A stretch of DNA of 64,000 nucleotides from Microbacterium murale (GCF_030815955.1 NZ_JAUSXK010000001.1:310001-374000), one strand, 5' to 3'. Positions 37,282 to 47,524 are shown, counted from the first letter of the stretch. Notes: generated from the letters alone by a model not told the origin. Translations and numbers: made by a program.

Positions 37282-38562
37282 CTAGCTCTTGATGTACGGC
37301 TCGCCGGAGGCCGCCGGCGGACGAGACCGCCCGACGAGACCGGCGACGGCGAAGATCGTCACGACGTACGGCAGCATCAGCATGAACTGGCTCGGAACCG
37401 GAGACCCGATCACCGAGAGCACGCCCTGCAGGTTCGTGGCGAAGCCGAACAGCAGAGCCGCCAGAGTCGCGCGCACCGGGTCCCATTTGCCGAAGATCAC
37501 CGCGGCCAGTGCGATGTAGCCGGCACCGGCGGTCATCTCCCGACCGAACTGCGGGTTCGTCACCAGCGTGTAGAACGCGCCGCCCATGCCGGCGATGGCA
37601 CCGGCGAGCATCATGTTCCAGTATCGCGTGGGTGCGACCTTGATGCCGACGGTGTCAGCCGCCTGCGGATGCTCCCCCACGGCTCGCAGGCGCAGCCCCC
37701 ATCGGGTGCGGTACAGGCCGTACCAGACCAGGAACACCGTGATGTACATCAGGTAGACGATGATCGTCTGGCGGAACAGCACCGGCCCGAGCACGGGGAT
37801 CTCGCTGAGCAGCGGGATCGGGATCACGGGGAACAGCGGCGGGGAGTTCAGCGTCTCGGGATTGGCGTTGAGCACCTGTCGGTAGAGGAACGTCGTCAGC
37901 CCGGCCACGAGCACGTTCAGCACGACGCCGACGATCACCTGATTGACGTAGTAGGTGATCGCGAACACGGCGAGCACGAGCGACACCAGCACACCGGCGA
38001 CCATCGCGGCGATGAGACCTGCCCACGCACTCCCGGTCGCCGATCCGACGAGAGCTGCCATGAACGCGCCGGCCAGCAGTTGCGCCTCGATCGCGATGTT
38101 GACGACGCCGACGCGCTCTCCGATCACTCCACCCAGAGCACCGAAGATCAGAGGCGTCGCGAGCGCGAGCGCGCCGCCGAGCAGGCCGATCATCGGCAGC
38201 GTCCCGCCGGCTGATGCCCAGGCGAGGAAGCCGACGAGAAGCACGATCACGTAGATGACGGTCAACCACAGCGGCAGCCGACGGCGAGCACGCGTCCACA
38301 GCACCGAAAGTGCCGTGATCGCGGCGAGCAGGACGACGGCGACCCAGGCCGTGGCGTTGGCCGGCAGCACGAGCTCCGGCAGTTGGATGGCGGCGTCGGC
38401 GGAGCGGACGAGCCGGAACGTGCTGTCTCCCTCGCGCGGCACGAGCAGCGGCAGCAGCGCGAACAGCACGGTGAACAGCCCGAAGATGATCGGAGTCTTC
38501 CAGGAGGTGATGGTGACGCGACGCTGTTCGTCGCTGACCACAGCTTCAGCCGTGACGGTCAT
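37282..38562 (-). CDS. Nucleoside ABC transporter permease, second copy
   Basis: The 426-residue protein has about ten helices and belongs to the branched-chain-amino-acid/ribose-type permease superfamily, with the GAAGGVIGERVGVVNIAIE-like motif near residue 140 and the GVRLRAVGEHPQAA-like loop near residue 290 (here GLRLRAVGEHPQAADTVGI). Together with the preceding permease it forms the membrane part of a nucleoside importer of the NupABC/YufOPQ type. The start overlaps the first permease gene by four bases. Confidence 0.9.
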   Translation of the reverse strand: MTVTAEAVVSDEQRRVTITSWKTPIIFGLFTVLFALLPLLVPREGDSTFRLVRSADAAIQLPELVLPANATAWVAVVLLAAITALSVLWTRARRRLPLWLTVIYVIVLLVGFLAWASAGGTLPMIGLLGGALALATPLIFGALGGVIGERVGVVNIAIEAQLLAGAFMAALVGSATGSAWAGLIAAMVAGVLVSLVLAVFAITYYVNQVIVGVVLNVLVAGLTTFLYRQVLNANPETLNSPPLFPVIPIPLLSEIPVLGPVLFRQTIIVYLMYITVFLVWYGLYRTRWGLRLRAVGEHPQAADTVGIKVAPTRYWNMMLAGAIAGMGGAFYTLVTNPQFGREMTAGAGYIALAAVIFGKWDPVRATLAALLFGFATNLQGVLSVIGSPVPSQFMLMLPYVVTIFAVAGLVGRSRPPAASGEPYIKS

Positions 38563-39866
38563 GCGGACACCTCCTCGGCGATCTGCGCCGCGTTCTTCTT
38601 CGGCTTCTTCGGTTTCGTCGGCTTCTTCCGCGCACCCGGCTGAGGCAGACCGAAGATCGCGCGCACCAGCGGCGGCGCCGCGATGAACAGCACGATCAGG
38701 GACTGTACGACGAGCACGATCTCGATCGGCACGTTCTCGGATGCCTGCATCGCGAACCCGCCGGCCTTGAATGCGCCGAACAGGATGCCTGCGGCCAGGA
38801 TGCCCAGCGGTGTCGAGCGTCCGAGCAATGCGACGGTGATCGCATCGAAGCCGATGCCGGCGTCGATGTCACCGCCGAAACCGCTGGTCACGGTGCCGAG
38901 CATCTGGCTGACGCCGGCGATGCCGACGAGGCCGCCGGCGATCAGCATGACGTAGAAGTACATCCTGCCGACGCTGATCCCGGCCACCTTCGCGGCGCTG
39001 GGGTTCTCCCCCACCGCGCGGAAGCGGAATCCGAGACTCGAGCGCTCCAGCAGCCACCAGGTGAAAGCGACGGCGATCAGAGCGAGGATGAATCCGGCGT
39101 GCAGCTTGTACTGGGGTCCGAGGATGCCGGGAAGCACGGCGGAGTCCGCCATCGCCGCTGTCTTCGGGTTGTTCGAGCCCGGCGCCTGCAGGATGCCCTG
39201 CGTGGCCAGCATCCAGGCCAGCAGATAGACGGCGATGTGGTTGAGCATGATCGTGACGATCACCTCGTGCGCACCGGTGCGCGCCTTCAGGATGCCGGCG
39301 ATACCGGCCCAGATCCCTCCGGCGACGACGCCAGCCACGATGGCGACCAGCATGTGCAGCGGCCACGGGAGGTCCATGCTCGTTCCGACCCAGCCGGCGG
39401 CCGCAGCGGCCATCAGCATCTGGCCCTGGCCGCCGATGTTGAAGAGGCCGGCGCGGAAGGCGAGGCCCACTCCGAGCCCTGCGGCGATCAGCGGCGTGGC
39501 GAACTTCAGCGTCTCGGTGAGCGGGCGGATGCCGGCGGCGAATCCGTCGACGCGGAAGTTGTAGAAGGCTCCCTGGAAGAGCGCGACATACGCGCCGGAG
39601 ATCGAGCTCCACACGGCGGAGAGCATGTCACCGGGCCGCCTGAAGAAGTAGCCGGCGGTGCTCTGCACCTCGGGATCGGTGAACGCGATCATGATCGATC
39701 CCGCGATGAGTGCGAGGACCACCGACAGTACGGAGATCAGACCGTTGCCGGTCACGATGCGCCGGAAGGCACCGTGCCACCGCGAGGGTTCGGTGTCAGG
39801 GACCGTGGGATCGGTGCCGAAATCCGCGGGGGCGGAGGCGATCGGCTTCAGCTCTGGGCCGGTCAT
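38559..39866 (-). CDS. Nucleoside ABC transporter permease, first copy
   Basis: The 435-residue protein has about ten helices, the conserved GLGVGLAFRAGLFNIGGQG segment near residue 135 and GFRFRAVGENPSAAKVAGI near residue 280, typical of the YufP branch of nucleoside permeases. A basic Lys/Pro-rich C-terminal tail (KKPTKPKKPKK) is unusual and may be cytoplasmic. It overlaps the ATPase gene and the second permease gene by four bases each. Confidence 0.9.
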   Translation of the reverse strand: MTGPELKPIASAPADFGTDPTVPDTEPSRWHGAFRRIVTGNGLISVLSVVLALIAGSIMIAFTDPEVQSTAGYFFRRPGDMLSAVWSSISGAYVALFQGAFYNFRVDGFAAGIRPLTETLKFATPLIAAGLGVGLAFRAGLFNIGGQGQMLMAAAAAGWVGTSMDLPWPLHMLVAIVAGVVAGGIWAGIAGILKARTGAHEVIVTIMLNHIAVYLLAWMLATQGILQAPGSNNPKTAAMADSAVLPGILGPQYKLHAGFILALIAVAFTWWLLERSSLGFRFRAVGENPSAAKVAGISVGRMYFYVMLIAGGLVGIAGVSQMLGTVTSGFGGDIDAGIGFDAITVALLGRSTPLGILAAGILFGAFKAGGFAMQASENVPIEIVLVVQSLIVLFIAAPPLVRAIFGLPQPGARKKPTKPKKPKKNAAQIAEEVSA

Positions 39867-41419
39867 GCGCTCGTCTCCTCGGTGTCGGCTGCCGTCGTGG
39901 CGGCCACGGCCGTCGTGTCGGTCTCGATCATTCCGGCCATCATGAGGCCGAGCTGCTCACGCGTGGTGTCGCCGGGCACGATGCCGACGACCTTGCCTCG
40001 ATACATCACCATGATGCGGTCGGCGAGTGCCGCCGCCTCGTCGAGCTCCGTCGAGATGACGATCACGGGGATGCCGGAGTCGCGCGTCTCGATGATGCGC
40101 TTGTGGATGAATTCGATGGAGCCCACGTCGACGCCGCGCGTCGGCTGCGCTGCGACGAAGAGGGACAGTTCGCGGCTGAGCTCGCGCGCCAGCACGACCT
40201 TCTGCTGGTTTCCGCCGGAGAGGCGTCCGGCCTGTTGCGCCGGCCCCTGCGTGCGGATGTCGAACTCGGTGATCTTCTCGCGGGCGAAATCGTCGAGCGC
40301 ACCCAATTGCAGGGTGCCGGCCTTGACGAAGGGGGCGCCGACCGAGCGGTCAAGCATCAGGTTCTCGGCGATCGAGAACTCCTTGACCAGACCGTCGACG
40401 CTGCGGTCCTCCGGGACGAAGCCGACGCCGTCGTCGAGGATGTCGCGCACCGATCGTCCCACCAGCTCCTCGCCGTTGAGCCGCACGCTGCCCTCGACGC
40501 GCGGCTGCAGTCCGACGATCGCTTCGGTGACCTCGGTCTGACCGTTTCCCTGCACACCGGCGATGACCAGCACCTCGCCTCCGCGCACGGAGAACGAGAC
40601 GTCGTCGACGAGCACCGTCCCGAAGGGGTCGGTGACCGTGAGCTCCTTCACGATGAGTGATTCCTCACCGAGCTTCGGCGCATCCTTGTGAACCTTGAGC
40701 TCGACGGCGCGGCCGACCATGAGCGAGGCGAGTTCTTCGTTGCTGGCCGTCGGTGATGCTTCGCCGACGACCTTTCCGAGGCGGATGACCGTGATCCGGT
40801 CCGCGACCTCGCGAACCTCGCGGAGCTTGTGGGTGATGAAGACGATCGAGGTGCCGCTCTCCTGCAACTGGCGCATCGTCGCCATCAGCTCGTCGGTCTC
40901 CTGCGGCGTGAGCACGGCGGTCGGCTCATCGAACACGAGCACCTTGGCGTCGCGTGAGAGCGCCTTGATGATCTCCACGCGCTGCTGCACGCCGACCGGG
41001 AGGTCCTCGACCACGGCATCGGGATCGACCTGGAAGCCGAAACGATCTGAGATCTCGCGCACCATCGCGCGGGCTGCGGCGAGGTCGAGGCGACCGCCGA
41101 AGGTCGTCTTCTCATGGCCGAGCATGACGTTCTCTGCCACGGTGAAGACGGGGATCAGCATGAAGTGCTGGTGCACCATGCCGATACCGGCGGCCATGGC
41201 GTCGCCCGGGCCGGCGAAGTGCTGTTCGACGTCGTCCAGCAGGATCTCGCCCTCATCGGCCTGGTACAGGCCGTAGAGCACGTTCATCAGCGTCGATTTT
41301 CCGGCGCCGTTCTCGCCCAGGAGACAGTGGATCTCTCCTGGTTCGATGGTGAGATCGATGTGGTCGTTGGCCGTCAGCGCGCCGAACTTCTTCGTGATGC
41401 CGCGCAGTTCTAGCTTCAT
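39863..41419 (-). CDS. Nucleoside ABC transporter ATPase with two ABC domains
   Basis: The 518-residue protein has two ATPase domains. The first has LLGENGAGKSTLMNVL (about residue 35) and VLVFDEPTAVLTPQE. The second is typical of sugar/nucleoside importers, with a degenerate Walker A (IAGVQGNGQTEVTEA), RLSGGNQQKVVLARE and AAQPTRGVDVGS. It should drive the two permeases downstream. The ATG at 41419 lies seven bases after TAGGAT, so this gene starts a transcription unit of its own after the binding-protein gene. Confidence 0.92.
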   Translation of the reverse strand: MKLELRGITKKFGALTANDHIDLTIEPGEIHCLLGENGAGKSTLMNVLYGLYQADEGEILLDDVEQHFAGPGDAMAAGIGMVHQHFMLIPVFTVAENVMLGHEKTTFGGRLDLAAARAMVREISDRFGFQVDPDAVVEDLPVGVQQRVEIIKALSRDAKVLVFDEPTAVLTPQETDELMATMRQLQESGTSIVFITHKLREVREVADRITVIRLGKVVGEASPTASNEELASLMVGRAVELKVHKDAPKLGEESLIVKELTVTDPFGTVLVDDVSFSVRGGEVLVIAGVQGNGQTEVTEAIVGLQPRVEGSVRLNGEELVGRSVRDILDDGVGFVPEDRSVDGLVKEFSIAENLMLDRSVGAPFVKAGTLQLGALDDFAREKITEFDIRTQGPAQQAGRLSGGNQQKVVLARELSRELSLFVAAQPTRGVDVGSIEFIHKRIIETRDSGIPVIVISTELDEAAALADRIMVMYRGKVVGIVPGDTTREQLGLMMAGMIETDTTAVAATTAADTEETSA

Positions 41420-41426
41420 GTGTCAG

Positions 41427-41432
41427 ATCCTA
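41427..41432 (-). promoter_or_regulatory. -10 element TAGGAT of the nucleoside transporter/salvage operon, leaderless type
   Basis: TAGGAT on the reverse strand, seven bases before the ATG at 41419. It lies downstream of the hairpin that follows the binding-protein gene. Confidence 0.55.
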
Positions 41433-41483
41433 ATCAGCAAAGGTGCTTCGTCCCAGGTTCCTGTGGGAGCCCGGGCAACAGCG

Positions 41484-41516
41484 AGGGGGAGGCCGGCGGG
41501 TCGCCGACCTCCCCCT
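41484..41516 (-). terminator. Hairpin after the nucleoside-binding lipoprotein gene
   Basis: Arms AGGGGGAGG-C-CGGCG and CGCCG-A-CCTCCCCCT pair with one internal mismatch around a three-base loop, 16 bases past the stop codon. No strong U-tract follows, so termination may be partial. Confidence 0.65.
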
Positions 41517-41532
41517 GTGTCTCGTCTCTCGA

Positions 41533-42624
41533 TCAGCCGAGGTACGAGGTGACGGTGACCTCACCGTCGATGATCTGCTGCTGCAGGTCCTGAACCGCGG
41601 TCCAGAGCGCAGGGTCGACCTTGTCCTCGAAGTTGTGCAGTTCGGCGATGCCGACGCCCTCGTTCTCCAGGGTTCCGATGTAGGCCTCAGCATCGAACTC
41701 CTCGTTCGCGCTGCTCATGGTCGCCTCGTACACGGAGAGCTTCATGTCCTTGAGGATCGAGGTGAGCACGAAGTCCTCGGTCGTCGGGTCGGTGACGAAC
41801 AGATCGGCGTCCGCGCCGATCAGTGCGATGTCGCGGCCGGACTCCTTGATGGCCTGCAGGCCCGACTGGTAGATCGGTCCGCCGACCGGCAGGAGCACGT
41901 CGACGCCCTGGTCGATGATGTTCTGCGCGACGGTCTTGGCCTCTGGACCCGCCTCGAATCCACCGGTGAACGATCCGGCCTTGCCGTCCCACCCGACGAC
42001 CTCGACGGCGGTGCCGTTCTGCTCGTTGTAGTAGTTCACGCCCTGGTAGAAGCCGTCCATGAAGATCGTGACGGTCGGGAACTCCATGCCGCCGTAGGTG
42101 CCGACCTTGCCGGTCTGCGAGTAGCCGGCGGACAGGTAGCCCGCAAGGAAAGCGGCCTGTGCCGTGTCGTACAGCAGCGGCTTGACGTTCTCGGCATCCT
42201 TCTCGCCGTCGAAGTCGTTGTCAGCAGCGTCGTCGACGAGGATGAAGTCGATGCCCTCGTTGGCAGTCGCCGCCTCGACGGTAGCCGCCGACAGCGCGAA
42301 GCCGACCGAGACGATCGCGTTGCAGCCCTGGGAGACGAGGCTCTCCAGGTTCGGGGCGAAGTCCGTCTCGCTGTTGGATTCGACGTTCTTGTACTCGACT
42401 CCGAGTTCCTCGGAGGCCTGCACGACGCCCTCGAAGGACAGCTGGTTGAACGACTTGTCGTCGAATCCGCCGGCATCGGAGACGATGCAGGGGAGGAAGT
42501 CGATCGTCTCGCCGCCCGCGTCTCCGCCGTTCTCCTCAGGAGCGGCACCGCAACCTGCGAGTGCGACGGCGACGCCTGTCGCCACAAGCGCGGCCAGAGC
42601 GCGCTTCTTGGTGGAAATGGTCAC
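41533..42624 (-). CDS. BMP-family nucleoside-binding lipoprotein
   Basis: The 363-residue precursor has a basic start, a hydrophobic helix and the lipobox LAGC, so Cys25 is lipidated after signal peptidase II cleavage. The mature protein has the basic-membrane-protein fold, with DAGGFDDKSFNQL near residue 50, a segment typical of nucleoside-binding BMP proteins. It delivers nucleosides to the permeases downstream. The GTG at 42624 follows GGAGG by five bases. The 129-base upstream region contains GGTTAATGGTTA and hexamers TAACAC and TAACTT (reverse strand), possible promoter parts. Confidence 0.92.
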   Translation of the reverse strand: MTISTKKRALAALVATGVAVALAGCGAAPEENGGDAGGETIDFLPCIVSDAGGFDDKSFNQLSFEGVVQASEELGVEYKNVESNSETDFAPNLESLVSQGCNAIVSVGFALSAATVEAATANEGIDFILVDDAADNDFDGEKDAENVKPLLYDTAQAAFLAGYLSAGYSQTGKVGTYGGMEFPTVTIFMDGFYQGVNYYNEQNGTAVEVVGWDGKAGSFTGGFEAGPEAKTVAQNIIDQGVDVLLPVGGPIYQSGLQAIKESGRDIALIGADADLFVTDPTTEDFVLTSILKDMKLSVYEATMSSANEEFDAEAYIGTLENEGVGIAELHNFEDKVDPALWTAVQDLQQQIIDGEVTVTSYLG

Positions 42625-42753
42625 GTAAGCCTCCACGACTACTGGCCTGCGCCATTCGCAATGCCCGTGGGGATAAGTTACCCAGTGTTACGGCATCCGA
42701 CGTCACGGTTGCGGTTAATGGTTACAAACTCGCAATAGACCCGTGACGAACGG

Positions 42754-43869
42754 CTAGAGCACATCTCCCCGGCCGGTGAGTTTGAGCGATTCCACGACGC
42801 CCTTCACCCGCTGAGCGTGCTCCGTCGTCGTGACCAGCAGCGCGTCGGGAGTATCCACGACCACTATGTCCTTCACGCCGACGAGACTGATCACGCGCGA
42901 GGTCTGGCTCACGAGGATTCCGGTCGCAGCATCCGAGAGGACCCTGGCCTTCGGCCCCAGCACCGCGAGGTCGTTCTTGCGGCCGTTGCTGATGAGCTTG
43001 GTGAGCGAGGCGAAGTCCCCCACGTCGTCCCAGTCGAAATGTCCGGGAATGACGGCCAGTCGTCCCTTGTCTGCCGCAGGCTCGGCGACGGCGTAATCGA
43101 TGGCGATCTTCTTCAACGTCGGCCACACCCGGTCCACGACCGGCCCGCGGCGCTCGCGATCATCCCAGGCCTCGGCGAGTTCCAGGAGGCCCGCATGCAG
43201 CTCCGGCTCGTTCGCCGCCAGTTCATCGAGCAGGACGCTCGCCTTCGAGATGAACATGCCGGCGTTCCACAGGAACGAGCGATCCGCGTAGTACTGCTTC
43301 GCCGTCTCGAGATCCGGCTTCTCCACGAAGCGCTCCACGATGGCAGCCTCGGGGGCTCCGTCCACGATGAGCTCGTCACCCTTGCGCATGTACCCGAAGC
43401 CCACAGACGGCTCCGAGGGCTGGATGCCGATCGTGCAGATGTAGCCTGCGCGCGCGACCTCCACGGCCTGCTGCACGGCGAATTCGAATGTGCGGGTGCC
43501 GCGGATGAAGTGGTCGGCGGCGAAAGACCCGATGATGACGTCTGGGTCACGGCGGTGCAGGATCGCGGCGGCGAGACCGATCGCCGCGGCCGAATCTCGC
43601 GGCTCGGACTCGAGGAACACGTTCTTGTCCGCGATCCCGGGGAGCTCGGCCTCCACAGCAGCCCGGTGCGCTCGCCCGGTCACGACCGAGATGCGGTCGG
43701 CGCCGGTGAGGGATTCCAAGCGGTCCCAGGTGTCGCGCAGCAGCGAGTTGCCGGAGCCGGTCAGGTCGTGGAGGAACTTCGGCGCGTCAGCGCGAGAGAG
43801 CGGCCACAGCCGACTTCCGATGCCTCCGGCGGGGATCACTGCGTAGAAGTCCTTGATCGGCTCGGTCAT
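42754..43869 (-). CDS. manC: Mannose-1-phosphate guanylyltransferase
   Basis: The 371-residue enzyme makes GDP-mannose for glycan synthesis. It has the nucleotidyltransferase motif VIPAGGIGSRLWPLSRADAP with the pyrophosphorylase Lys (PKFL), FVEKPDLETAKQY near residue 170, WNAGMFI near residue 190 and a C-terminal WDDVGDFASL. There is no isomerase domain. The ATG at 43869 fits the TACGCT spacing; GTG 43872 does not. It is monocistronic, upstream of and unrelated to the nucleoside cluster. Confidence 0.92.
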   Translation of the reverse strand: MTEPIKDFYAVIPAGGIGSRLWPLSRADAPKFLHDLTGSGNSLLRDTWDRLESLTGADRISVVTGRAHRAAVEAELPGIADKNVFLESEPRDSAAAIGLAAAILHRRDPDVIIGSFAADHFIRGTRTFEFAVQQAVEVARAGYICTIGIQPSEPSVGFGYMRKGDELIVDGAPEAAIVERFVEKPDLETAKQYYADRSFLWNAGMFISKASVLLDELAANEPELHAGLLELAEAWDDRERRGPVVDRVWPTLKKIAIDYAVAEPAADKGRLAVIPGHFDWDDVGDFASLTKLISNGRKNDLAVLGPKARVLSDAATGILVSQTSRVISLVGVKDIVVVDTPDALLVTTTEHAQRVKGVVESLKLTGRGDVL

Positions 43870-43875
43870 CACCCC

Positions 43876-43881
43876 AGCGTA
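43876..43881 (-). promoter_or_regulatory. -10 element TACGCT of manC, leaderless type
   Basis: TACGCT on the reverse strand, six bases before the ATG at 43869. Confidence 0.5.
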
Positions 43882-43950
43882 GTCGTCGAAACAATCTCGA
43901 CGTCGAGAGAGTTAGGCCACCCTTCGTCGCTCCCAGCGATTGAACAGGAA

Positions 43951-43956
43951 TAGGAT
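43951..43956 (+). promoter_or_regulatory. Candidate -10 element TAGGAT of the sdh operon
   Basis: The best -10 match in the 166-base region between manC and sdhC. It would give a leader of about 70 bases, in keeping with the clear ribosome site GGGAGGA before sdhC. No matching -35 was found. Confidence 0.4.
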
Positions 43957-44035
43957 GGGACACGATCGGGCACGTCTGCGGTCGCCCCAGACCCAGTGCG
44001 TGCTACCGACCTCGAATCGATCAGGGAGGACGACC

Positions 44036-44470
44036 GTGTCCGCAGGCACTCGCTTGACACCGTCGATTTCGGAGACCACGTCCAAGACGCCGCGCGGCAC
44101 CCTCTACCGGGGTCGCGAAGGCATGTGGTCATGGGTGCTTCACCGCATCACCGGAGTCGCGATCTTCTTCTTCCTGCTCGTGCATGTGCTGGACACTGCA
44201 CTCATCCGGGTCTCGCCCGAGGCGTACAACGCCGTGATCGGGACGTACAAGAATCCGATCATGGCACTGGGTGAAGTCGCGCTGGTCGGCGCCATCGTGT
44301 TCCACGCCATCAACGGGCTCCGCATCATCCTCATCGACTTCTGGTCCAAGGGCGCGCGCTTCCAGCGCCAGATGTTCTGGGGCGTCCTCGCCGTGTGGGT
44401 CGTGCTGATGGCCGGTTTCGTGCCACGCCACCTCATGCTCGCGTTCGCCGGTTTCGGAGGGGGTCACTGA
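44036..44470 (+). CDS. sdhC: Succinate dehydrogenase cytochrome b subunit
   Basis: The 144-residue membrane anchor has three helices. The first contains the WSWVLHRITGV motif (quinone-site region) and the second the VFHAINGLR motif with the haem-ligand histidine. The GTG at 44036 lies five bases after GGGAGGA, which places the start 96 bases inside the longest frame. It is the first gene of sdhCDAB and shares one base with sdhD (TGATG). Confidence 0.93.
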   Translation: MSAGTRLTPSISETTSKTPRGTLYRGREGMWSWVLHRITGVAIFFFLLVHVLDTALIRVSPEAYNAVIGTYKNPIMALGEVALVGAIVFHAINGLRIILIDFWSKGARFQRQMFWGVLAVWVVLMAGFVPRHLMLAFAGFGGGH

Positions 44471-44922
44471 TGTCCGCACAGACCATCGCCGCCCCGGCAC
44501 GTCGACGTCGCGGGATCAACCTCGAGAAGTGGGGCTGGCTGTTCATGCGCGGCTCCGGCGTCGTGCTGATCGTCCTGATCTTCGGCCACCTGTTCGTCAA
44601 CCTGATGGTCGGCGAGGGCATCCACGCCCTCGACTTCGCCTTCATCGCCGGCAAGTTCGCCACGCCGTTCTGGCAGTGGTGGGATGTGCTGATGCTGTGG
44701 CTCGCTCTTCTGCACGGCGGCAACGGCATGCGCACGATCATCAACGACTACGTCACGCACGAGAAGGTGCGTAAGGCTCTGGTCTGGGCGATCGGCCTCG
44801 CGGCCGGACTCCTGATCGTGCTGGGCACCCTGGTCGTCTTCACCTTCGACCCCTGCCTCGGCGTGACGGAGTCCAGCACGCTCTGGGACACCTGCGTGGC
44901 CGCAGGCGTCGTCGGGAACTGA
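44470..44922 (+). CDS. sdhD: Succinate dehydrogenase hydrophobic membrane anchor subunit
   Basis: The 150-residue protein has three helices. It has [16 protein letters not shown] near residue 20, FGHLFVN with a histidine near residue 40, and the [16 protein letters not shown] segment near residue 90 that is common in actinobacterial SdhD. It pairs with SdhC to hold haem and quinone. The upstream part of the longer frame is sdhC in another phase. Confidence 0.92.
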   Translation: MSAQTIAAPARRRRGINLEKWGWLFMRGSGVVLIVLIFGHLFVNLMVGEGIHALDFAFIAGKFATPFWQWWDVLMLWLALLHGGNGMRTIINDYVTHEKVRKALVWAIGLAAGLLIVLGTLVVFTFDPCLGVTESSTLWDTCVAAGVVGN

Positions 44923-44939
44923 GAAGAGAGCAACGAGAA

Positions 44940-46745
44940 GTGACTACTGAGACACAGGATTCCGTCGTCCGCGACGGCGTGCACTACCACCAGTTCGACG
45001 TCGTCATCGTGGGCGCCGGCGGCGCCGGCATGCGCGCGGCGATCGAGGCGGGGCCCGGTGCCAAGACCGCAGTGATCTCCAAGCTCTACCCGACGCGGTC
45101 CCACACCGGCGCTGCGCAGGGCGGCATGGCTGCGGCCCTCGCGAACGTCGAGGAGGACAGCTGGGAGTGGCACACCTTCGACACCGTCAAGGGCGGCGAC
45201 TACCTCGTCGATCAGGATGCTGCCGAGATCCTGGCCAAGGAGGCCATCGATGCGGTCATCGACCTCGAGAACATGGGCCTGCCGTTCAACCGCACCCCTG
45301 AGGGCAAGATCGACCAGCGCCGTTTCGGCGGTCACACCGCGAATCACGGCAAGACGCCGGTTCGCCGCGCCTGCTACGCCGCCGACCGCACGGGTCACAT
45401 GATCCTGCAGACGCTGTTCCAGAACTGCGTGAAGCTCGGCATCAACTTCTTCAACGAGTTCTACGTGCTCGACCTGATCACGGTCAAGGGCGAAGACGGG
45501 GGCACCCAGGTCGCCGGCGTCGTCGCATACGACCTCTCCACCGGTGAGCTGCACGTCTTCCAGGCCAAGGCGATCATCTTCGCGACCGGCGGCTTCGGCA
45601 AGATCTACAAGACCACCTCCAACGCGCACACCCTCACCGGTGACGGCGTCGGCATCGTCTGGCGCAAGAACCTGCCGCTGGAGGACATGGAGTTCTTCCA
45701 GTTCCATCCCACCGGCCTCGCCGGTCTCGGAATCCTGCTCACCGAGGGTGCCCGCGGTGAGGGCGCGATCCTGCGCAACGCCTCCGGTGAACGCTTCATG
45801 GAGCGCTACGCCCCCACCATCAAGGACCTCGCACCTCGTGACATCGTCGCGCGATCGATGGTCCAGGAGGTCCTCGACGGCCGCGGCGCCGGCCCGCACA
45901 AGGACTACGTGTACCTCGACTGCACCCACCTGGGCGCAGAAGTACTGGAGACCAAGCTCCCCGACATCACCGAATTCGCTCGCACCTACCTCGGCGTCGA
46001 CCCGGTGACCGACCCGGTACCGGTCATGCCGACCGCGCACTATGCGATGGGCGGCATTCCCACCAACAACGACGCCGAGGTGCTCGCCGACAACAACACC
46101 GTCGTGCCCGGCCTGTACGCGGCCGGCGAATGCGCCTGCGTGTCGGTGCACGGCTCCAACCGCCTCGGCACCAACTCGCTCCTCGACATCAACGTCTTCG
46201 GCAAGCGTGCGGGCAACAACGCGGTCGAGTACGCGAAGACCGCCGATTTCGTCCCGCTGCCCGAGAACCCGGCGGCATTCGTCTCCGGCCTGCTCGAGCA
46301 GCTTCGCGACAGCAAGGGCACCGAGCGAGTCGCCGTCCTCCGCAAGAAGCTGCAGGAGGAGATGGATCTCGGGGCGCAGGTGTTCCGCACCCACGAGTCT
46401 CTCGAGCATGTGCTCGGTGTCATCGCCGAACTGCGTGAGCGCTACAAGAACGTCTACGTCGATGACAAGGGGCACCGGTTCAACACCGACCTTCTCGAGG
46501 CCGTCGAGCTCGGCTTCCTGCTCGACATCGCCGAGGTCGTCGTCTACGCGGCGCAGAACCGCGAGGAGAGCCGTGGCGGACACATGCGCGACGACTTCCC
46601 TAAGCGCGATGACGAGAACTACATGAAGCACACGATGGCCTACCTCACCGGCGACCCGCACTCGTCGACACCGTCCGATCACATCAAACTCGATTGGAAA
46701 CCCGTCGTCATGACCCGTTACCAGCCGATGGAGAGGAAGTACTGA
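44940..46745 (+). CDS. sdhA: Succinate dehydrogenase flavoprotein subunit
   Basis: The 601-residue catalytic subunit has the FAD site [18 protein letters not shown] near residue 20, the covalent-FAD histidine in [11 protein letters not shown] near residue 57, and the substrate-site segments [29 protein letters not shown] and [17 protein letters not shown]. It converts succinate to fumarate. The GTG start lies 17 bases after sdhD. The end is 2 bases before sdhB. Confidence 0.97.
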   Translation: MTTETQDSVVRDGVHYHQFDVVIVGAGGAGMRAAIEAGPGAKTAVISKLYPTRSHTGAAQGGMAAALANVEEDSWEWHTFDTVKGGDYLVDQDAAEILAKEAIDAVIDLENMGLPFNRTPEGKIDQRRFGGHTANHGKTPVRRACYAADRTGHMILQTLFQNCVKLGINFFNEFYVLDLITVKGEDGGTQVAGVVAYDLSTGELHVFQAKAIIFATGGFGKIYKTTSNAHTLTGDGVGIVWRKNLPLEDMEFFQFHPTGLAGLGILLTEGARGEGAILRNASGERFMERYAPTIKDLAPRDIVARSMVQEVLDGRGAGPHKDYVYLDCTHLGAEVLETKLPDITEFARTYLGVDPVTDPVPVMPTAHYAMGGIPTNNDAEVLADNNTVVPGLYAAGECACVSVHGSNRLGTNSLLDINVFGKRAGNNAVEYAKTADFVPLPENPAAFVSGLLEQLRDSKGTERVAVLRKKLQEEMDLGAQVFRTHESLEHVLGVIAELRERYKNVYVDDKGHRFNTDLLEAVELGFLLDIAEVVVYAAQNREESRGGHMRDDFPKRDDENYMKHTMAYLTGDPHSSTPSDHIKLDWKPVVMTRYQPMERKY

Positions 46746-46747
46746 GA

Positions 46748-47509
46748 ATGTCGAACGCCGTCGCAGAATCTCCTGCCGCCGCTGACCCGGCCATCCAGTC
46801 TTTCCTGGTGACCTTCACCATCCGCCGGTTCGATCCGGAGAAGGATGCCGAGCCGCGCTGGGTCGACTACGACGTAGAGCTGTTCTCCACCGATCGCGTG
46901 CTCGACGCCCTGCACAAGATCAAGTGGGAGGTCGACGGCTCGCTGTCGTTCCGCCGCTCGTGCGCGCACGGCATCTGCGGTTCGGACGCGATGCGCATCA
47001 ACGGCCGCAACCGCCTCGCCTGCAAGACGCTGATCAAGGACCTCGACATCTCGAAGCCGATCTACGTCGAAGCGATCAAGGGCCTCCCGCTGGAGAAGGA
47101 CCTGATCGTCGACATGGAGCCGTTCTTCGCCTCCTACCGCGAGGTGCAGCCGTTCCTGGTCGCGAGCTCCGCTCCCGAGAAGGGCAAGGAGCGCGTGCAG
47201 TCGATCGCCGACCGCGCGATCTTCGACGACACCACCAAGTGCATCCTGTGCGCCGCGTGCACCTCGTCCTGCCCGGTCTTCTGGACCGACGGGCAGTACT
47301 TCGGGCCCGCTGCGATCGTCAATGCGCACCGCTTCATCTTCGACTCCCGAGATGACAACGCCGACGTGCGTCTGGACATCCTCAACGACAAGGAAGGCGT
47401 CTGGCGCTGCCGTACGACCTTCAACTGCTCTGAGGCATGCCCCCGTGGCATCGAGGTCACCAAGGCCATCGCCGAGGTCAAGCAGGCTGTTCTTCGCGGA
47501 CGCCGCTGA
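46748..47509 (+). CDS. sdhB: Succinate dehydrogenase iron-sulfur subunit
   Basis: The 253-residue protein carries electrons from SdhA to quinone. The 2Fe-2S site is in RRSCAHGICGSDAMRING with a fourth Cys in RLACK. The 4Fe-4S and 3Fe-4S sites are in CILCAACTSSCPVF, CRTTFNCSEACPRG and nearby. The ATG at 46748 is just two bases past the sdhA stop. A strong hairpin follows and overlaps the next gene's promoter. Confidence 0.97.
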   Translation: MSNAVAESPAAADPAIQSFLVTFTIRRFDPEKDAEPRWVDYDVELFSTDRVLDALHKIKWEVDGSLSFRRSCAHGICGSDAMRINGRNRLACKTLIKDLDISKPIYVEAIKGLPLEKDLIVDMEPFFASYREVQPFLVASSAPEKGKERVQSIADRAIFDDTTKCILCAACTSSCPVFWTDGQYFGPAAIVNAHRFIFDSRDDNADVRLDILNDKEGVWRCRTTFNCSEACPRGIEVTKAIAEVKQAVLRGRR

Positions 47510-47524
47510 CCTGAGTTCGCGTCA

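Noticed and set aside
44748..46682. Long reverse-strand open frame of over 600 codons opposite sdhA
   Set aside because: It is the antisense shadow of sdhA, caused by high third-position GC. The sdhA frame has all family motifs; the antisense product has none.
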